NCBI GenBank assembly: GCA_934718085.1
Contig: CAKUZL010000002.1
Coordinates: 186,001-250,000 of the forward strand
Direction of reading: 5' to 3'
DNA: 64,000 bases
Origin: an uncultured Candidatus Melainabacteria bacterium
Lineage (GTDB): Bacteria > Cyanobacteriota > Vampirovibrionia > Gastranaerophilales > Gastranaerophilaceae
The notes beneath the pieces are model-generated. The model made no database searches. It saw only the letters and a program-made list of their open reading frames with translations, and was not told where the DNA came from. This document shows, piece by piece, positions 32,628 through 40,174 of this stretch. How positions within the stretch are numbered: the stretch's first letter is position 1; every line of letters begins with the position of its first letter. The translations under genes were made by a program, and so were the position numbers.

Positions 32628-33526
32628 TGAATCTATGTCTGGGAACCGTCCAATTCGGGATGGATTACGGAATTAAAAACCAAAAAAAACCGTCGCTTGA
32701 AGATGCAATAAAAATGCTCGATTACGCGACTCAAAACGGAATAAATACCATAGATACGGCGTTTGCGTACGGAAGTGCGGAGGATGTCGTCGGTGAGTTT
32801 TTGAAACGAAAAACGATAAATCGCGAAAAATTGTTTATAAGCTCGAAATTCAAGCCGAATGACCTTGATGACGCTGACGAAAACGATTATGAAAAAATAA
32901 TTCGCGAACACCTGGAAACTCAGTTAAAAAGGCTTCATACCGACTATCTCGACGCATATATGTTTCACAGCTCGAGATATGTTTTTAACGAAAAAATGTT
33001 GCAGGCTTTGTTCAACGTGAGAAAAGAGGGAAAAATCAAACATTGCGGCGTTTCGGTTTATTATCCCGATGAAGCGAAAGCTTGCATTGGCAGTCCTTAT
33101 ACCGATTTTATGCAATTGCCGTTCAGTATTTTTGACCAGAGAATGAATGAAGACGGGGTTTTCGAACTTTCAAAAAAATCGAAAACGACGCAAATTCACT
33201 CGCGGAGCGCGTTTATTCAAGGGCTTATTTTAATGAACGAGGACGAAGTTCCGCCGTTTTTGAATGATGCAAAACCGATAATTCGGAAAATCGACGATTT
33301 GTGTAAAAAGTATCGGGTTTCGAGAATAGCTTTGGCGATAAATTTCGTGAAAAGCTTCGATGCAATAACTCATTTGGTTTTCGGGGTCGATAACCTCGAG
33401 CAGTTGAAAGAAAATATCAAAATTTTCGAAAGTGATTTTCCGAGCGAAATAATCGGCGAAATTTCGAAAGAATTCGAAAACATTAACGCAAACATCGTGA
33501 TGCCGAGCTTGTGGGTAAAGAGGTAG
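32627..33526 (+). CDS. Aldo/keto reductase
   Basis: A 299-residue (beta/alpha)8 oxidoreductase. It has the catalytic tetrad of the superfamily: Asp in NTIDTAFAYGSAE, Tyr a few residues later, Lys in FISSKFKP, and His in DAYMFHSS. GKIKHCGVSVYYPDEAK and the C-terminal cofactor-binding part (VFGVDNLEQLKENIKIF) are also typical. Its ATG overlaps the previous stop as TAATG, and the next gene starts 2 nt after its stop. It probably reduces or oxidises a sugar intermediate made by this operon. The exact substrate cannot be told. Confidence 0.85.
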   Translation: MNLCLGTVQFGMDYGIKNQKKPSLEDAIKMLDYATQNGINTIDTAFAYGSAEDVVGEFLKRKTINREKLFISSKFKPNDLDDADENDYEKIIREHLETQLKRLHTDYLDAYMFHSSRYVFNEKMLQALFNVRKEGKIKHCGVSVYYPDEAKACIGSPYTDFMQLPFSIFDQRMNEDGVFELSKKSKTTQIHSRSAFIQGLILMNEDEVPPFLNDAKPIIRKIDDLCKKYRVSRIALAINFVKSFDAITHLVFGVDNLEQLKENIKIFESDFPSEIIGEISKEFENINANIVMPSLWVKR

Positions 33527-33528
33527 AT

Positions 33529-34857
33529 ATGACTGATTTGATGACAAAAAATAAAAAATGTTTGGAACTGCAGGAAAAGGCGGTAAAATTGATACCCGGG
33601 ATGACTCAGTTGTTGTCGAAACGTCCCGATCGTTACAGCAGAGGCGTTTGGCCGACTTATTTTAAGGAAGCTCACGGGGTTGAAGTTACTGATTTGGACG
33701 ATAATAAGTACCTTGATTTTTCGATAGGCGGAGTCGGCGCGACGGTTTTGGGCTACGCCGACGAAGATGTCGATAATGCCGTAATCGACGCGATAAAGCG
33801 GGGGTCGGCATCGACGTTGAATCCGGCGGAAGAAGTTTTGTTGGCCGAAAAATTGGTTGAATTGCATCCTTGGGCGGATATGGCGAGGTTCGCGCGCGGC
33901 GGCGGAGAGGCAATGTCGATTGCCGTGCGGATTGCGCGGGTTGCGACGAAAAAAGAAGTTATCGTTTTTTGCGGATATCACGGCTGGTGCGATTGGTATT
34001 TGGCTGCAAACCTCGGGAAGAAGGACGCTTTGGACGATCAATGGATTGCCGGTCTTAATCCGGCAGGGGTGCCTAAAGGGCTTACGGGAACGGCAATTCC
34101 GTTTTATTTTAACGATATCGAAAGTTTTCACGCGGCTTTGGAAAAAGCGGGTGATAACCTTGCCGCGGTTGTGATGGAGCCTATCAGGAATTTCGAACCG
34201 ACGCGGGAGTTTATGGACTCTGTTCACGCTGCGGTCGCCGAAAAAAACGTTCCTTTTATTATGGACGAAATTACGGCGGCTTTCAGAATGTGTAACGGCG
34301 GAGCGCATTTGAAACTCGGTTGGAAACCCGACATTGCGGTGTTCTCTAAGGCTTTGGGCAACGGATTTCCTTCGTCCGCGGTCATCGGAAAGAAAAAGTT
34401 CATGGATTTTGCTCAAGATGCTTTTATTACGAGCACAAACTGGACGGAGAGAATCGGCTCCGTTGCGGCGTTGGCGATGATTGACAAGTTTATAAAAGTC
34501 GATGCTTCGACGCACATGCTTAAAATTTCTTCCATGGTTTGGAATATCTGGAAAAAAACAGCCGAAAAATACGGCTTGAAAATTCATATCGGCGGGTTCA
34601 AGCCGTTGATTCATTTTTCGTTTGAAGAAAATCATGCCGTCAACATCGCGTATTTTACGCAGGAAATGTTGAAAAAAGGCTTTTTGGCGGGCGGCGGTTT
34701 TTATGCTATGTACGCACATACGGAAGACGACGTGAGAAAATACGAAAAAGCTTTCGATGAAGTTTTCGGAAAGCTTGCGGTTTTGATAAAAGAAGGTACC
34801 GTAGAAAGTCATTTGAACGGATTGCCTGCTGCGAGCGGGTTTGCGAGGGTTAATTAA
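33529..34857 (+). CDS. Class III aminotransferase, glutamate-1-semialdehyde aminomutase-like
   Basis: A 442-residue PLP enzyme. Key parts are VEVTDLDDNKYLDFSIGGVG, FARGGGEAMSIAVRIARVAT, CGYHGWCDWYLAANLG, PFIMDEITAAFRM, and the PLP-lysine motif VFSKALGNGFPSSAVIGKK. The fold is that of GSA aminomutase, but HemL is normally found with tetrapyrrole genes, whereas this copy lies between an aldo/keto reductase and pseF. It is therefore more likely a sugar-modifying transaminase. A GTG at 33511 lies within the previous gene; the ATG at 33529 has AAAGAGG upstream. Confidence 0.8.
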   Translation: MTDLMTKNKKCLELQEKAVKLIPGMTQLLSKRPDRYSRGVWPTYFKEAHGVEVTDLDDNKYLDFSIGGVGATVLGYADEDVDNAVIDAIKRGSASTLNPAEEVLLAEKLVELHPWADMARFARGGGEAMSIAVRIARVATKKEVIVFCGYHGWCDWYLAANLGKKDALDDQWIAGLNPAGVPKGLTGTAIPFYFNDIESFHAALEKAGDNLAAVVMEPIRNFEPTREFMDSVHAAVAEKNVPFIMDEITAAFRMCNGGAHLKLGWKPDIAVFSKALGNGFPSSAVIGKKKFMDFAQDAFITSTNWTERIGSVAALAMIDKFIKVDASTHMLKISSMVWNIWKKTAEKYGLKIHIGGFKPLIHFSFEENHAVNIAYFTQEMLKKGFLAGGGFYAMYAHTEDDVRKYEKAFDEVFGKLAVLIKEGTVESHLNGLPAASGFARVN

Positions 34858-35543
34858 TGAAAAATATTGCTATAATTACGGCAAGAGGCGGAAGTAAGCG
34901 TATTCCGCGGAAGAACATCAAGGATTTCGAAGGCAGACCGATGATTTCTTATGCGATAGAGGCGGCGTTAAAATCGCAAATTTTTGATGACGTTATGGTC
35001 TCGACAGAGGATTCCGAAATTGCAGAAGTTGCCAAAAGATACGGGGCTTCGGTTCCTTTTATGCGGTCGGAAAAAACCGCCGACGATTTTGCGACAACTT
35101 TTGATGTTTTGGATGAAGTTGTGACCGAGTATAAAAAACGCGGGGTCGAAATCGGCGAATTTTGTTGTATTTACCCGTGTGTGCCGTTTCTGACGCCCGA
35201 AGTTTTAAAGGATGCTTACGAAGTTTTCAAAGGACACGATGCTTTGTGCCCTGTTTGCAAGTTTTCCGTACCGATAGAGCATTCTTACAAAATCGAAAAC
35301 GGTTTGTTGGTTCATCAAAATCCGAAAGCCATGAAAATGCGTACTCAGGATTTGGAGCCGAAATATTTTGACGTCGGGATGTTTTACTTTTGTAAAACCG
35401 AAAAAATGTACGAAAATAACAGTTTGGCTCCGAAAGACACGGTTCCGTATATTATAGACGAATCTTTGTGCCGGGACATCGACAATCCCGAAGATTGGAA
35501 AATTGCGGAAATGCAATACAGGATACTGAAACAAAATGTATAA
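34857..35543 (+). CDS. pseF: CMP-pseudaminic acid synthetase (cytidylyltransferase)
   Basis: Activates the nonulosonic acid with CTP. The 228 residues match the CMP-NeuAc synthetase family: IITARGGSKRIPRKNIKDFEGRPMISYAIEAAL, a VSTEDSEIAEVAKRYGASVPFMR segment, IYPCVPFLTPEVLKDAYEVF, and YFDVGMFYFCKTEKMYE. The short form and neighbours support PseF. Its start overlaps the previous stop as TAATG, and its end overlaps the next gene by 8 nt. Confidence 0.92.
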   Translation: MKNIAIITARGGSKRIPRKNIKDFEGRPMISYAIEAALKSQIFDDVMVSTEDSEIAEVAKRYGASVPFMRSEKTADDFATTFDVLDEVVTEYKKRGVEIGEFCCIYPCVPFLTPEVLKDAYEVFKGHDALCPVCKFSVPIEHSYKIENGLLVHQNPKAMKMRTQDLEPKYFDVGMFYFCKTEKMYENNSLAPKDTVPYIIDESLCRDIDNPEDWKIAEMQYRILKQNV

Positions 35544-36456
35544 ACTCGGGTTGAAATTGTGGTCGATAAATACGGATTTTTATCTTTCCGAAGCGGTAAA
35601 ACTCTTTAATGACGGAGTTTTTGACTACATCGAGTTGTATGTTGTTCCGGGAAGTTCGGATACTTTGAGTTCGTGGAAAGATGTCAAAAAAAATCACGGA
35701 ATTCCTTTTATAATCCATTGTCCGCACTTTGCACACGGCTTCAATCTTGCAAAATCCGAAAAAAAAGAGAGTAATCTTGAAATTTATAAACAGGTCAAAA
35801 ATTTTGCGGATGAACTTGACGCCCGGTATATAATTTTTCACGGCGGCATTGACGGAAACATTGAAGAAACGGCGGCTCAGTTGGCTTCTTTCGGTGAACA
35901 TCGCGCGTTAATCGAGAACAAACCGTATGTAGCGTTGCCTAATCGAATGGGCGGAAATTTTTGTCGCGGGTATAATCCGGACGAAATAAAATTGGTGAAA
36001 GAGATTGCAAAATGCGGGTTTTGCTTTGATTTCGGGCATGCCGTCTGTGCCGCAAATTCCCTTTATGATATGAAAAATATCTCCAAAACTTTGGAAAACG
36101 CTCATATGCTCCTTGGCGACTCAATCGAAATGTCGAACATGATGACTGAAAAAAAACTCGAAAATCCCGTTTTTCAAGGGGTAAGAGGTCAGGATGATGA
36201 AACATTGTCTCGGCAAGATTTTATTTACACATATCTTGACGAGTTTATGCGGATGAGCCCGAATATGTTTCATTTGACGGATATCGACGATATTTCTTCT
36301 CCGTATGACTCGCATCCTCATTTGGGAACGGGAGAGCTTGATATTGCGCGAATAAAAACCGTTTTGCCCGAAAACGCGATTGTGACGTTGGAGACAAATA
36401 AAAATTCCAAAGAAAACCTCGACGACTTTATACACGATACGGAAATGATGAGATGA
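35536..36456 (+). CDS. Xylose isomerase-like TIM-barrel protein in the sugar operon
   Basis: A 306-residue protein of the AP-endonuclease-2/sugar isomerase-like TIM-barrel fold. Likely metal ligands are seen strand by strand: HCPHFAHGFN, IIFHGGIDG, ALIENKP, FCFDFGHAVCAA, FHLTDIDD, HPHLGTGELD, VTLETNK. Members of the fold are isomerases, epimerases or endonucleases; here, embedded between pseF and pseH with overlaps on both sides, a role on a sugar intermediate is likely. No named orthologue was recognised. Confidence 0.7.
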   Translation: MYKLGLKLWSINTDFYLSEAVKLFNDGVFDYIELYVVPGSSDTLSSWKDVKKNHGIPFIIHCPHFAHGFNLAKSEKKESNLEIYKQVKNFADELDARYIIFHGGIDGNIEETAAQLASFGEHRALIENKPYVALPNRMGGNFCRGYNPDEIKLVKEIAKCGFCFDFGHAVCAANSLYDMKNISKTLENAHMLLGDSIEMSNMMTEKKLENPVFQGVRGQDDETLSRQDFIYTYLDEFMRMSPNMFHLTDIDDISSPYDSHPHLGTGELDIARIKTVLPENAIVTLETNKNSKENLDDFIHDTEMMR

Positions 36457-36908
36457 GCACTTTAAAAATCAGACTTGCGAATATAGATGATATGAAAAAA
36501 GTTTTTGACTTGTCGAATGATGATGTAGTTAGACAAAATTCGTTTAATTCATCAAAAATTTTATGGGAAGATCATGAAAAATGGTTTGAAAACAGGATTT
36601 TGCGGGTTGCTGACGAGCCGTTTTATGTTGTTGAAGACGAAAACGGTAATTTTGCGGGGCAATCGCGGTTTGATAAAAAAAACGGAGAAATCGTGATATC
36701 GGTGAGTATTGCGGAAGCGTTTCGCGGCAAAGGGCTTGCGGGAAGCGTTATAAAACTTTGTACCGAAAAAACCGGATTTGAAACGGTTTTTGCTTATATA
36801 AAAGAATCGAATATTTCGTCGGTGAGAGCGTTTCGGGCTGCTGGGTACGTGCCTGATTTAGGTTCCGATAAAAACGAGGGTTGTGTGAGGTTGGTTCACA
36901 GACTTTGA
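36453..36908 (+). CDS. pseH: UDP-4-amino-4,6-dideoxy-AltNAc N-acetyltransferase-like GNAT
   Basis: Third step of the pseudaminic acid pathway. The 151-residue GNAT protein has the N-terminal pattern of nonulosonate acetyltransferases (IRLANIDDMKKVFDLSNDD, VRQNSFNSSKILWEDHEKWFENR). The acetyl-CoA loop follows in VSIAEAFRGKGLAGSVIKL, then ESNISSVRAFRAAGY. This type of domain is also found fused to PseG in some bacteria, but here no PseG part exists. ATGA overlap with the preceding gene. Confidence 0.82.
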   Translation: MSTLKIRLANIDDMKKVFDLSNDDVVRQNSFNSSKILWEDHEKWFENRILRVADEPFYVVEDENGNFAGQSRFDKKNGEIVISVSIAEAFRGKGLAGSVIKLCTEKTGFETVFAYIKESNISSVRAFRAAGYVPDLGSDKNEGCVRLVHRL

Positions 36909-36952
36909 TTTTCGTAGTATAATTCCTGCAAAGGCTAAGTTTGGAGCGATTT

Positions 36953-37969
36953 ATGACTCGGACATACATTATAGCGGAGATGTCGGCAAATCATTGCGGG
37001 GATTTCGGGCTTGCAAAAAAAATTATTCGAACGGCAAAAGAAATCGGCGCGGATGCCGTGAAAGTGCAAACTTACACCGCCGACACAATAACGATTGACT
37101 GCGCAAACGAAGAGTTTCGAATAAACGACAAAGACAGCTTGTGGAACGGCGAAACTTTGTACGGATTGTATCAAAAGGCTTATACTCCGTGGGCTTGGCA
37201 GGGCGAGCTCAAAAAATACGCTGACGAAATCGGGATAGATTTTTTCTCGACGCCGTTTGATTATTCGGCGGTCGATTTTCTCGAAAGTATAGGCGTCCCG
37301 GCGTATAAAATTGCGAGTTTCGAGGCGATAGATTATCCGTTGATAAAGTATGCGGCAAAGTTCAAAAAACCGATGATTATTTCGACCGGAATTTCGTCGT
37401 TCGAGGAAATTCAAGAGGCGATAGATGCTTGTAAATCCGCAGGAAACGACAATATTACAATTTTGAAATGTACCTCCGCGTATCCTGCAAAGCCCGAGGA
37501 TATGAATTTGAACACGATAAAAGACATGTTTGATAAATTTGCGCCGCAAGGCGTGAAAATAGGGCTTTCCGATCACTCGAAAAGCATTGTTCCGCCTGTC
37601 GTTGCGGTTGCTTTCGGGGCGGCGGTTATAGAGAAACATTTAATGACCGATGAGTCTTCGGGCGGCGCGGACAGCGGTTTTTCCCTGAATCCCGACGAGT
37701 TTGCTCAAATGGTCAATGCCGTTCGTGAAGCCGAAAAGGCGACGGGGCGTGTTGATTATTCCGTCAACGAAAAAAATCGTAAGTACGCGCGCTCGTTGTA
37801 CGTCGTAAAAGACGTGAAAAAGGGCGAAATCTTTACTCCCGAAAATGTTCGTTCAATTCGTCCGTCAAACGGAATGCTTCCGAAATTTTACGATTTCGTC
37901 ATCGGAAAATCCGCAACATGTGACCTGAATTTCGGCACCCCTCTGAAAAAAGAGTACGTGTCTGAATAA
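36953..37969 (+). CDS. pseI: Pseudaminic acid synthase
   Basis: Condenses 6-deoxy-AltdiNAc with phosphoenolpyruvate. The 338 residues contain the NeuB domain (IIAEMSANHCGDFGLAKKII, GADAVKVQTYTADTITID, DFFSTPFDYSAVDFLESIG, YKIASFEAIDYPLIKYAAK, KIGLSDHSKS) and a C-terminal SAF domain from about 280 (RKYARSLYVVKDVKKGE, IRPSNGMLP). The ATG at 36953 with TTGGAG before it was chosen over an in-frame TTG at 36941. A 44-nt gap with a TATAAT at 36918-36923 precedes it, so it may also have its own promoter. Last gene of the operon. Confidence 0.94.
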   Translation: MTRTYIIAEMSANHCGDFGLAKKIIRTAKEIGADAVKVQTYTADTITIDCANEEFRINDKDSLWNGETLYGLYQKAYTPWAWQGELKKYADEIGIDFFSTPFDYSAVDFLESIGVPAYKIASFEAIDYPLIKYAAKFKKPMIISTGISSFEEIQEAIDACKSAGNDNITILKCTSAYPAKPEDMNLNTIKDMFDKFAPQGVKIGLSDHSKSIVPPVVAVAFGAAVIEKHLMTDESSGGADSGFSLNPDEFAQMVNAVREAEKATGRVDYSVNEKNRKYARSLYVVKDVKKGEIFTPENVRSIRPSNGMLPKFYDFVIGKSATCDLNFGTPLKKEYVSE

Positions 37970-38025
37970 AATCGCTTAAAAATGCAAGAGAGTTTTTCTT
38001 ATGTTTATCGTTGAAAATGAATAAT

Positions 38026-38048
38026 GTAGGTGCCGAGGACCCCGGCAT
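38026..38048 (+). repeat. GTAG-type REP hairpin, variant 2
   Basis: GTAGG followed by TGCCGAGGACCCCGGCA, an imperfect palindrome (TGCCG...CGGCA). It has the same GTAG-plus-hairpin layout as the copies at 38104 and 38493 but a different stem. Confidence 0.55.
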
Positions 38049-38103
38049 TCCTCGAGGGGCGGGCATGTTGCGTACAAACGAAGCCGTTCGTCTTTGCGAA
38101 ATT

Positions 38104-38136
38104 GTAGGTTGGGGTTTCCACCCCAACATTTTGTTC
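38104..38136 (+). repeat. GTAG-type REP hairpin, variant 1, copy A
   Basis: GTAG followed by GTTGGGG, TTTCCA and CCCCAAC, then ATTTTGTTC. All 33 nt are identical to 38493-38525. The tetranucleotide GTAG before an imperfect palindrome is the layout of REP elements mobilised by REP-associated tyrosine transposases. Confidence 0.75.
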
Positions 38137-38215
38137 AGCTCGGCATGAAGCGTGCAAAAATAAAAAATATTTCTTCCTCTGTTTATTTTGAGAGGCGGGC
38201 GTCCAAAACTTTCTT

Positions 38216-38259
38216 GTTCATTTTTTCTTTTTGTTCGGAGGCAAAAAGAAAAAACGAAC
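38216..38259. repeat. Long inverted repeat (18-bp arms)
   Basis: Arms 38216-38233 and 38242-38259 are complementary except for one position, around the 8-nt loop TTCGGAGG. The arms are T-rich and A-rich with GTTC/GAAC ends. Confidence 0.7.
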
Positions 38260-38492
38260 CAAAAAAGAAAAACTCCCGTTAACGTCAGTAACACTAACCA
38301 TTCGAACTTCGCTTCCGGTAACGTGGAACGGCTAAACAACCTCACGCTCGTTCAAATGCCAAGTGTTACTAAGCGGGATTTTTTCAAGGTGTCAAACAAT
38401 TTTTCTAACTCAGATATTGCCTGACGAAATGTGCGTTTTAGTTGACCGAGAGTAAATGAAACATTTTATCTTTGCGAAAATTAAAAATCACT

Positions 38493-38525
38493 GTAGGTTG
38501 GGGTTTCCACCCCAACATTTTGTTC
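38493..38525 (+). repeat. GTAG-type REP hairpin, variant 1, copy B
   Basis: Identical over 33 nt to copy A at 38104-38136, in the same orientation. The extended 5' flank TCACT is also shared with the inverted copy at 40000-40028. Confidence 0.75.
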
Positions 38526-38780
38526 GTTGAAGCATGTTGCGTTCATCCCCATGCCCGCCGTTCAAAAATGTGACAAAAACCGACAAAATTTTTCAAATCC
38601 ATGCCCGGAGCATGAGATGAACCCTTCCGAAAACGACAAAAGCATGCCCAAACTCCGACAAAAACCCGGTAAAAAACATTCAAAATTTGCTTGAAAGTAT
38701 TGCGAAAGGTTAAGAGATATAAAGAAATATTTCAAAATTTTTGCTAAAACAGCAGATTGTAACAAAATGTAAATTTGACT

Positions 38781-38808
38781 TGACAACGGCGGAAACCCAA
38801 CCATAATC
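38781..38808 (+). promoter_or_regulatory. Promoter of the mosaic membrane-protein gene
   Basis: A perfect -35 TTGACA (38781-38786), a 16-nt spacer, and CATAAT (38803-38808). Transcription would start around 38815, inside the GATAT microsatellite. The repeat itself contains further TATGAT hexamers that resemble -10 boxes. Confidence 0.6.
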
Positions 38809-38812
38809 CTCG

Positions 38813-38837
38813 ATATGATATGATATGATATGATATG
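38813..38837 (+). repeat. Pentanucleotide microsatellite (GATAT x5)
   Basis: Five perfect tandem copies of GATAT, followed by GAG. It lies at the predicted transcription start and 79 nt before the ATG of the next gene. Each junction creates TATGAT. Confidence 0.95.
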
Positions 38838-38916
38838 AGAAAACGTATGCCCTACCCGGCAAAAAACTTTCGGTTTTTGTTTTTATACAAGTAGGAAAGA
38901 AAAAAGGAGTTCGGGC

Positions 38917-39852
38917 ATGGCAGTCTCGTTTAATCAAATGAATTCGTATCCGGTCGCGGGGCAAAATTTACAAAAGGCGAATAACGCACAGCAAGCGCAA
39001 ATTGCGGCGCAAACAATCGTGCAGGACTCTTTCGAGAAACAAACCGCGCAAAACGTCGCGCAAACCCCTCCGAACGCTTCATTCAAGGGCTCTTCGACCT
39101 CCGAAACAAAACCGTTGTTTTTGGAAGGTGCTGCAGTGGGTGCAACTTCGGCACTCGGGTATATTGCAGGTTCATACAGTGGAAAATATTATACGTTAAA
39201 CCATTCTAAGCCGTTTTTGAATGAAGAAGGATTTCTTAATAAGGCAGGTCGAGAACTGTATTTGGAAAATTTGTTGAAACACGAAGATTCTGCTAAGTTT
39301 ATTGATAACTTTGATAAATTTTACAGCAATTTTTCAAAAATGAAAAACAACGATGAAATTATTGATTTGTTTGTAGAAAATGTATTTGTAAAAAATGCTG
39401 AAATTCGCGATGGTAAGGTGCAGGGTGGTTGGGGGCTTGAGACTGCATGGAACTTTTTTAAAGAAAAATCAGATACCTGCCTCGATGATTTAAATTTGAA
39501 ATCAATAGATGAATTAAGGTCTCGGGCTAAAAAAATGGTTAATGCTTTATTAGCAGATGACATTGCCTCGGGAAAGATTGATTGTGGAAAAAAGCTTTCT
39601 CTCGTTTTTGAGCAAGCACTTCTTCCGAATTCTTTTAATTTTGTAAAAGCTTCGGATGACTTGGGGTATGGAAAATTTGCAGGTGGTTATGGCTCAGCAG
39701 TAAAAGATACATTGAATGAATTTTGCAAAAAGCCGAAATTGATATGGGGGGCGGTCGGAGCCGCGGTTTTGGGCGGAGCGACGATGTTGTATTGTTATTT
39801 CAAGAACAAATCCGCCGCACCCGAGACCCAAAAACTCGACACAAAAGTTTAG
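38917..39852 (+). CDS. Mosaic membrane protein with NASFKG motif (311 aa)
   Basis: Not recognised as a known family. The N-terminus is Gln/Ala/Asn-rich with NASFKG (about residues 53-58), a motif recurring in this genome. A first hydrophobic Gly-rich segment lies at about 67-88 and a second near 275-293 (IWGAVGAAVLGGATMLYCYF). The centre (about 90-265) is soluble and helical (LVFEQALLPNSFNFV). Base use changes sharply: the first ~190 nt and last ~120 nt are CpG-rich like the genome, while about 39180-39720 is AT-rich and CpG-poor, so the central domain may have been exchanged. An AAAGGAG site precedes the ATG. REP hairpins lie on both sides. Confidence 0.65.
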   Translation: MAVSFNQMNSYPVAGQNLQKANNAQQAQIAAQTIVQDSFEKQTAQNVAQTPPNASFKGSSTSETKPLFLEGAAVGATSALGYIAGSYSGKYYTLNHSKPFLNEEGFLNKAGRELYLENLLKHEDSAKFIDNFDKFYSNFSKMKNNDEIIDLFVENVFVKNAEIRDGKVQGGWGLETAWNFFKEKSDTCLDDLNLKSIDELRSRAKKMVNALLADDIASGKIDCGKKLSLVFEQALLPNSFNFVKASDDLGYGKFAGGYGSAVKDTLNEFCKKPKLIWGAVGAAVLGGATMLYCYFKNKSAAPETQKLDTKV

Positions 39853-39855
39853 TTT

Positions 39856-39885
39856 GTAGTATGTATGTTGGGGTTTCACCCCAAC
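39856..39885 (+). repeat. GTAG-type REP hairpin, variant 1, copy C (diverged)
   Basis: GTAG, a 7-nt offset, then the perfect hairpin GTTGGGG-TTTCA-CCCCAAC. It begins 4 nt after the stop codon of the mosaic gene. Confidence 0.6.
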
Positions 39886-39999
39886 TAATCTTGGATGTCG
39901 GTATGTTTCCGGCTTAAAATCATGAAAATTTCTGAAGGGGGTTGTTTGATGTGAGTGTCAATTGTCAAACGAAAGATTTGCGTCCTTTTAGAAAAATTC

Positions 40000-40028
40000 G
40001 TTGGGGTGGAATCCCCAACCTACAGTGA
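40000..40028 (-). repeat. GTAG-type REP hairpin, variant 1, copy D (inverted)
   Basis: On the minus strand TCACTGTAGGTTGGGG, then ATTCCA and CCCCAAC. It matches copy B (including the TCACT flank) in opposite orientation. With copy C it forms a head-to-head pair about 115 nt apart, like a BIME unit. Confidence 0.7.
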
Positions 40029-40090
40029 TTCCGGATTTTTATTAAACATTAAGGTTTAAAATTGAAAAATCTCGTCTTTTCAGAAAAATT

Positions 40091-40113
40091 TGTCAGGCAA
40101 TGCCTGTCCTACA
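40091..40113 (-). repeat. GTAG-type REP hairpin, variant 3
   Basis: On the minus strand TGTAG followed by GACAGGCATTGCCTGACA, with a GACAGGCA/TGCCTG(A)C palindrome. Same GTAG layout with a third stem sequence. Confidence 0.6.
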
Positions 40114-40121
40114 TATATATC

Positions 40122-40164
40122 AAAAAAGAAAGCCGAGGCAAACGCTTCGACTTTCTTTTTTTTT
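40122..40164 (-). terminator. Terminator of the acyl-CoA synthetase gene
   Basis: A long hairpin reading on the minus strand GAAAGTCGAAGC / GCCTCGGCTTTC (two mismatches) between A-rich and T-rich flanks. The symmetrical flanks would allow termination in both directions. Confidence 0.75.
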
Positions 40165-40174
40165 GCAAATTTTG

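Larger units (their letters stand above)
37970..38780. other. Repeat-rich non-coding island
   Basis: About 810 nt with no acceptable gene. It holds three GTAG-type REP hairpins (38026, 38104, 38493), an 18-bp-arm inverted repeat (38216-38259), and a looser inverted pair AGTAACACT/AGTGTTACT (about 38288 and 38362). Two ORFs of 62 and 78 codons cross these repeats and are rejected as genes. Confidence 0.6.

Noticed and set aside
33370..34812. 480-codon minus-strand frame opposite the GSAM-like aminotransferase
   Set aside because: The opposite strand encodes a clear PLP enzyme; the antisense product has no recognisable domain and implausible His/Arg/Phe composition.
33529..34857. HemL (tetrapyrrole synthesis)
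   Set aside because: No tetrapyrrole genes are adjacent, and the gene is overlapped by and embedded in a nonulosonic acid operon, so a sugar-related transaminase is more likely.
38094..38424. Two short ORFs (62 and 78 codons) in the repeat island
   Set aside because: They run across REP and inverted-repeat sequences and have no ribosome-binding site or protein-like composition.
38813..38837. GATAT repeats as a CRISPR-like array
   Set aside because: The unit is 5 nt without spacers and no cas genes are present; it is a simple microsatellite.
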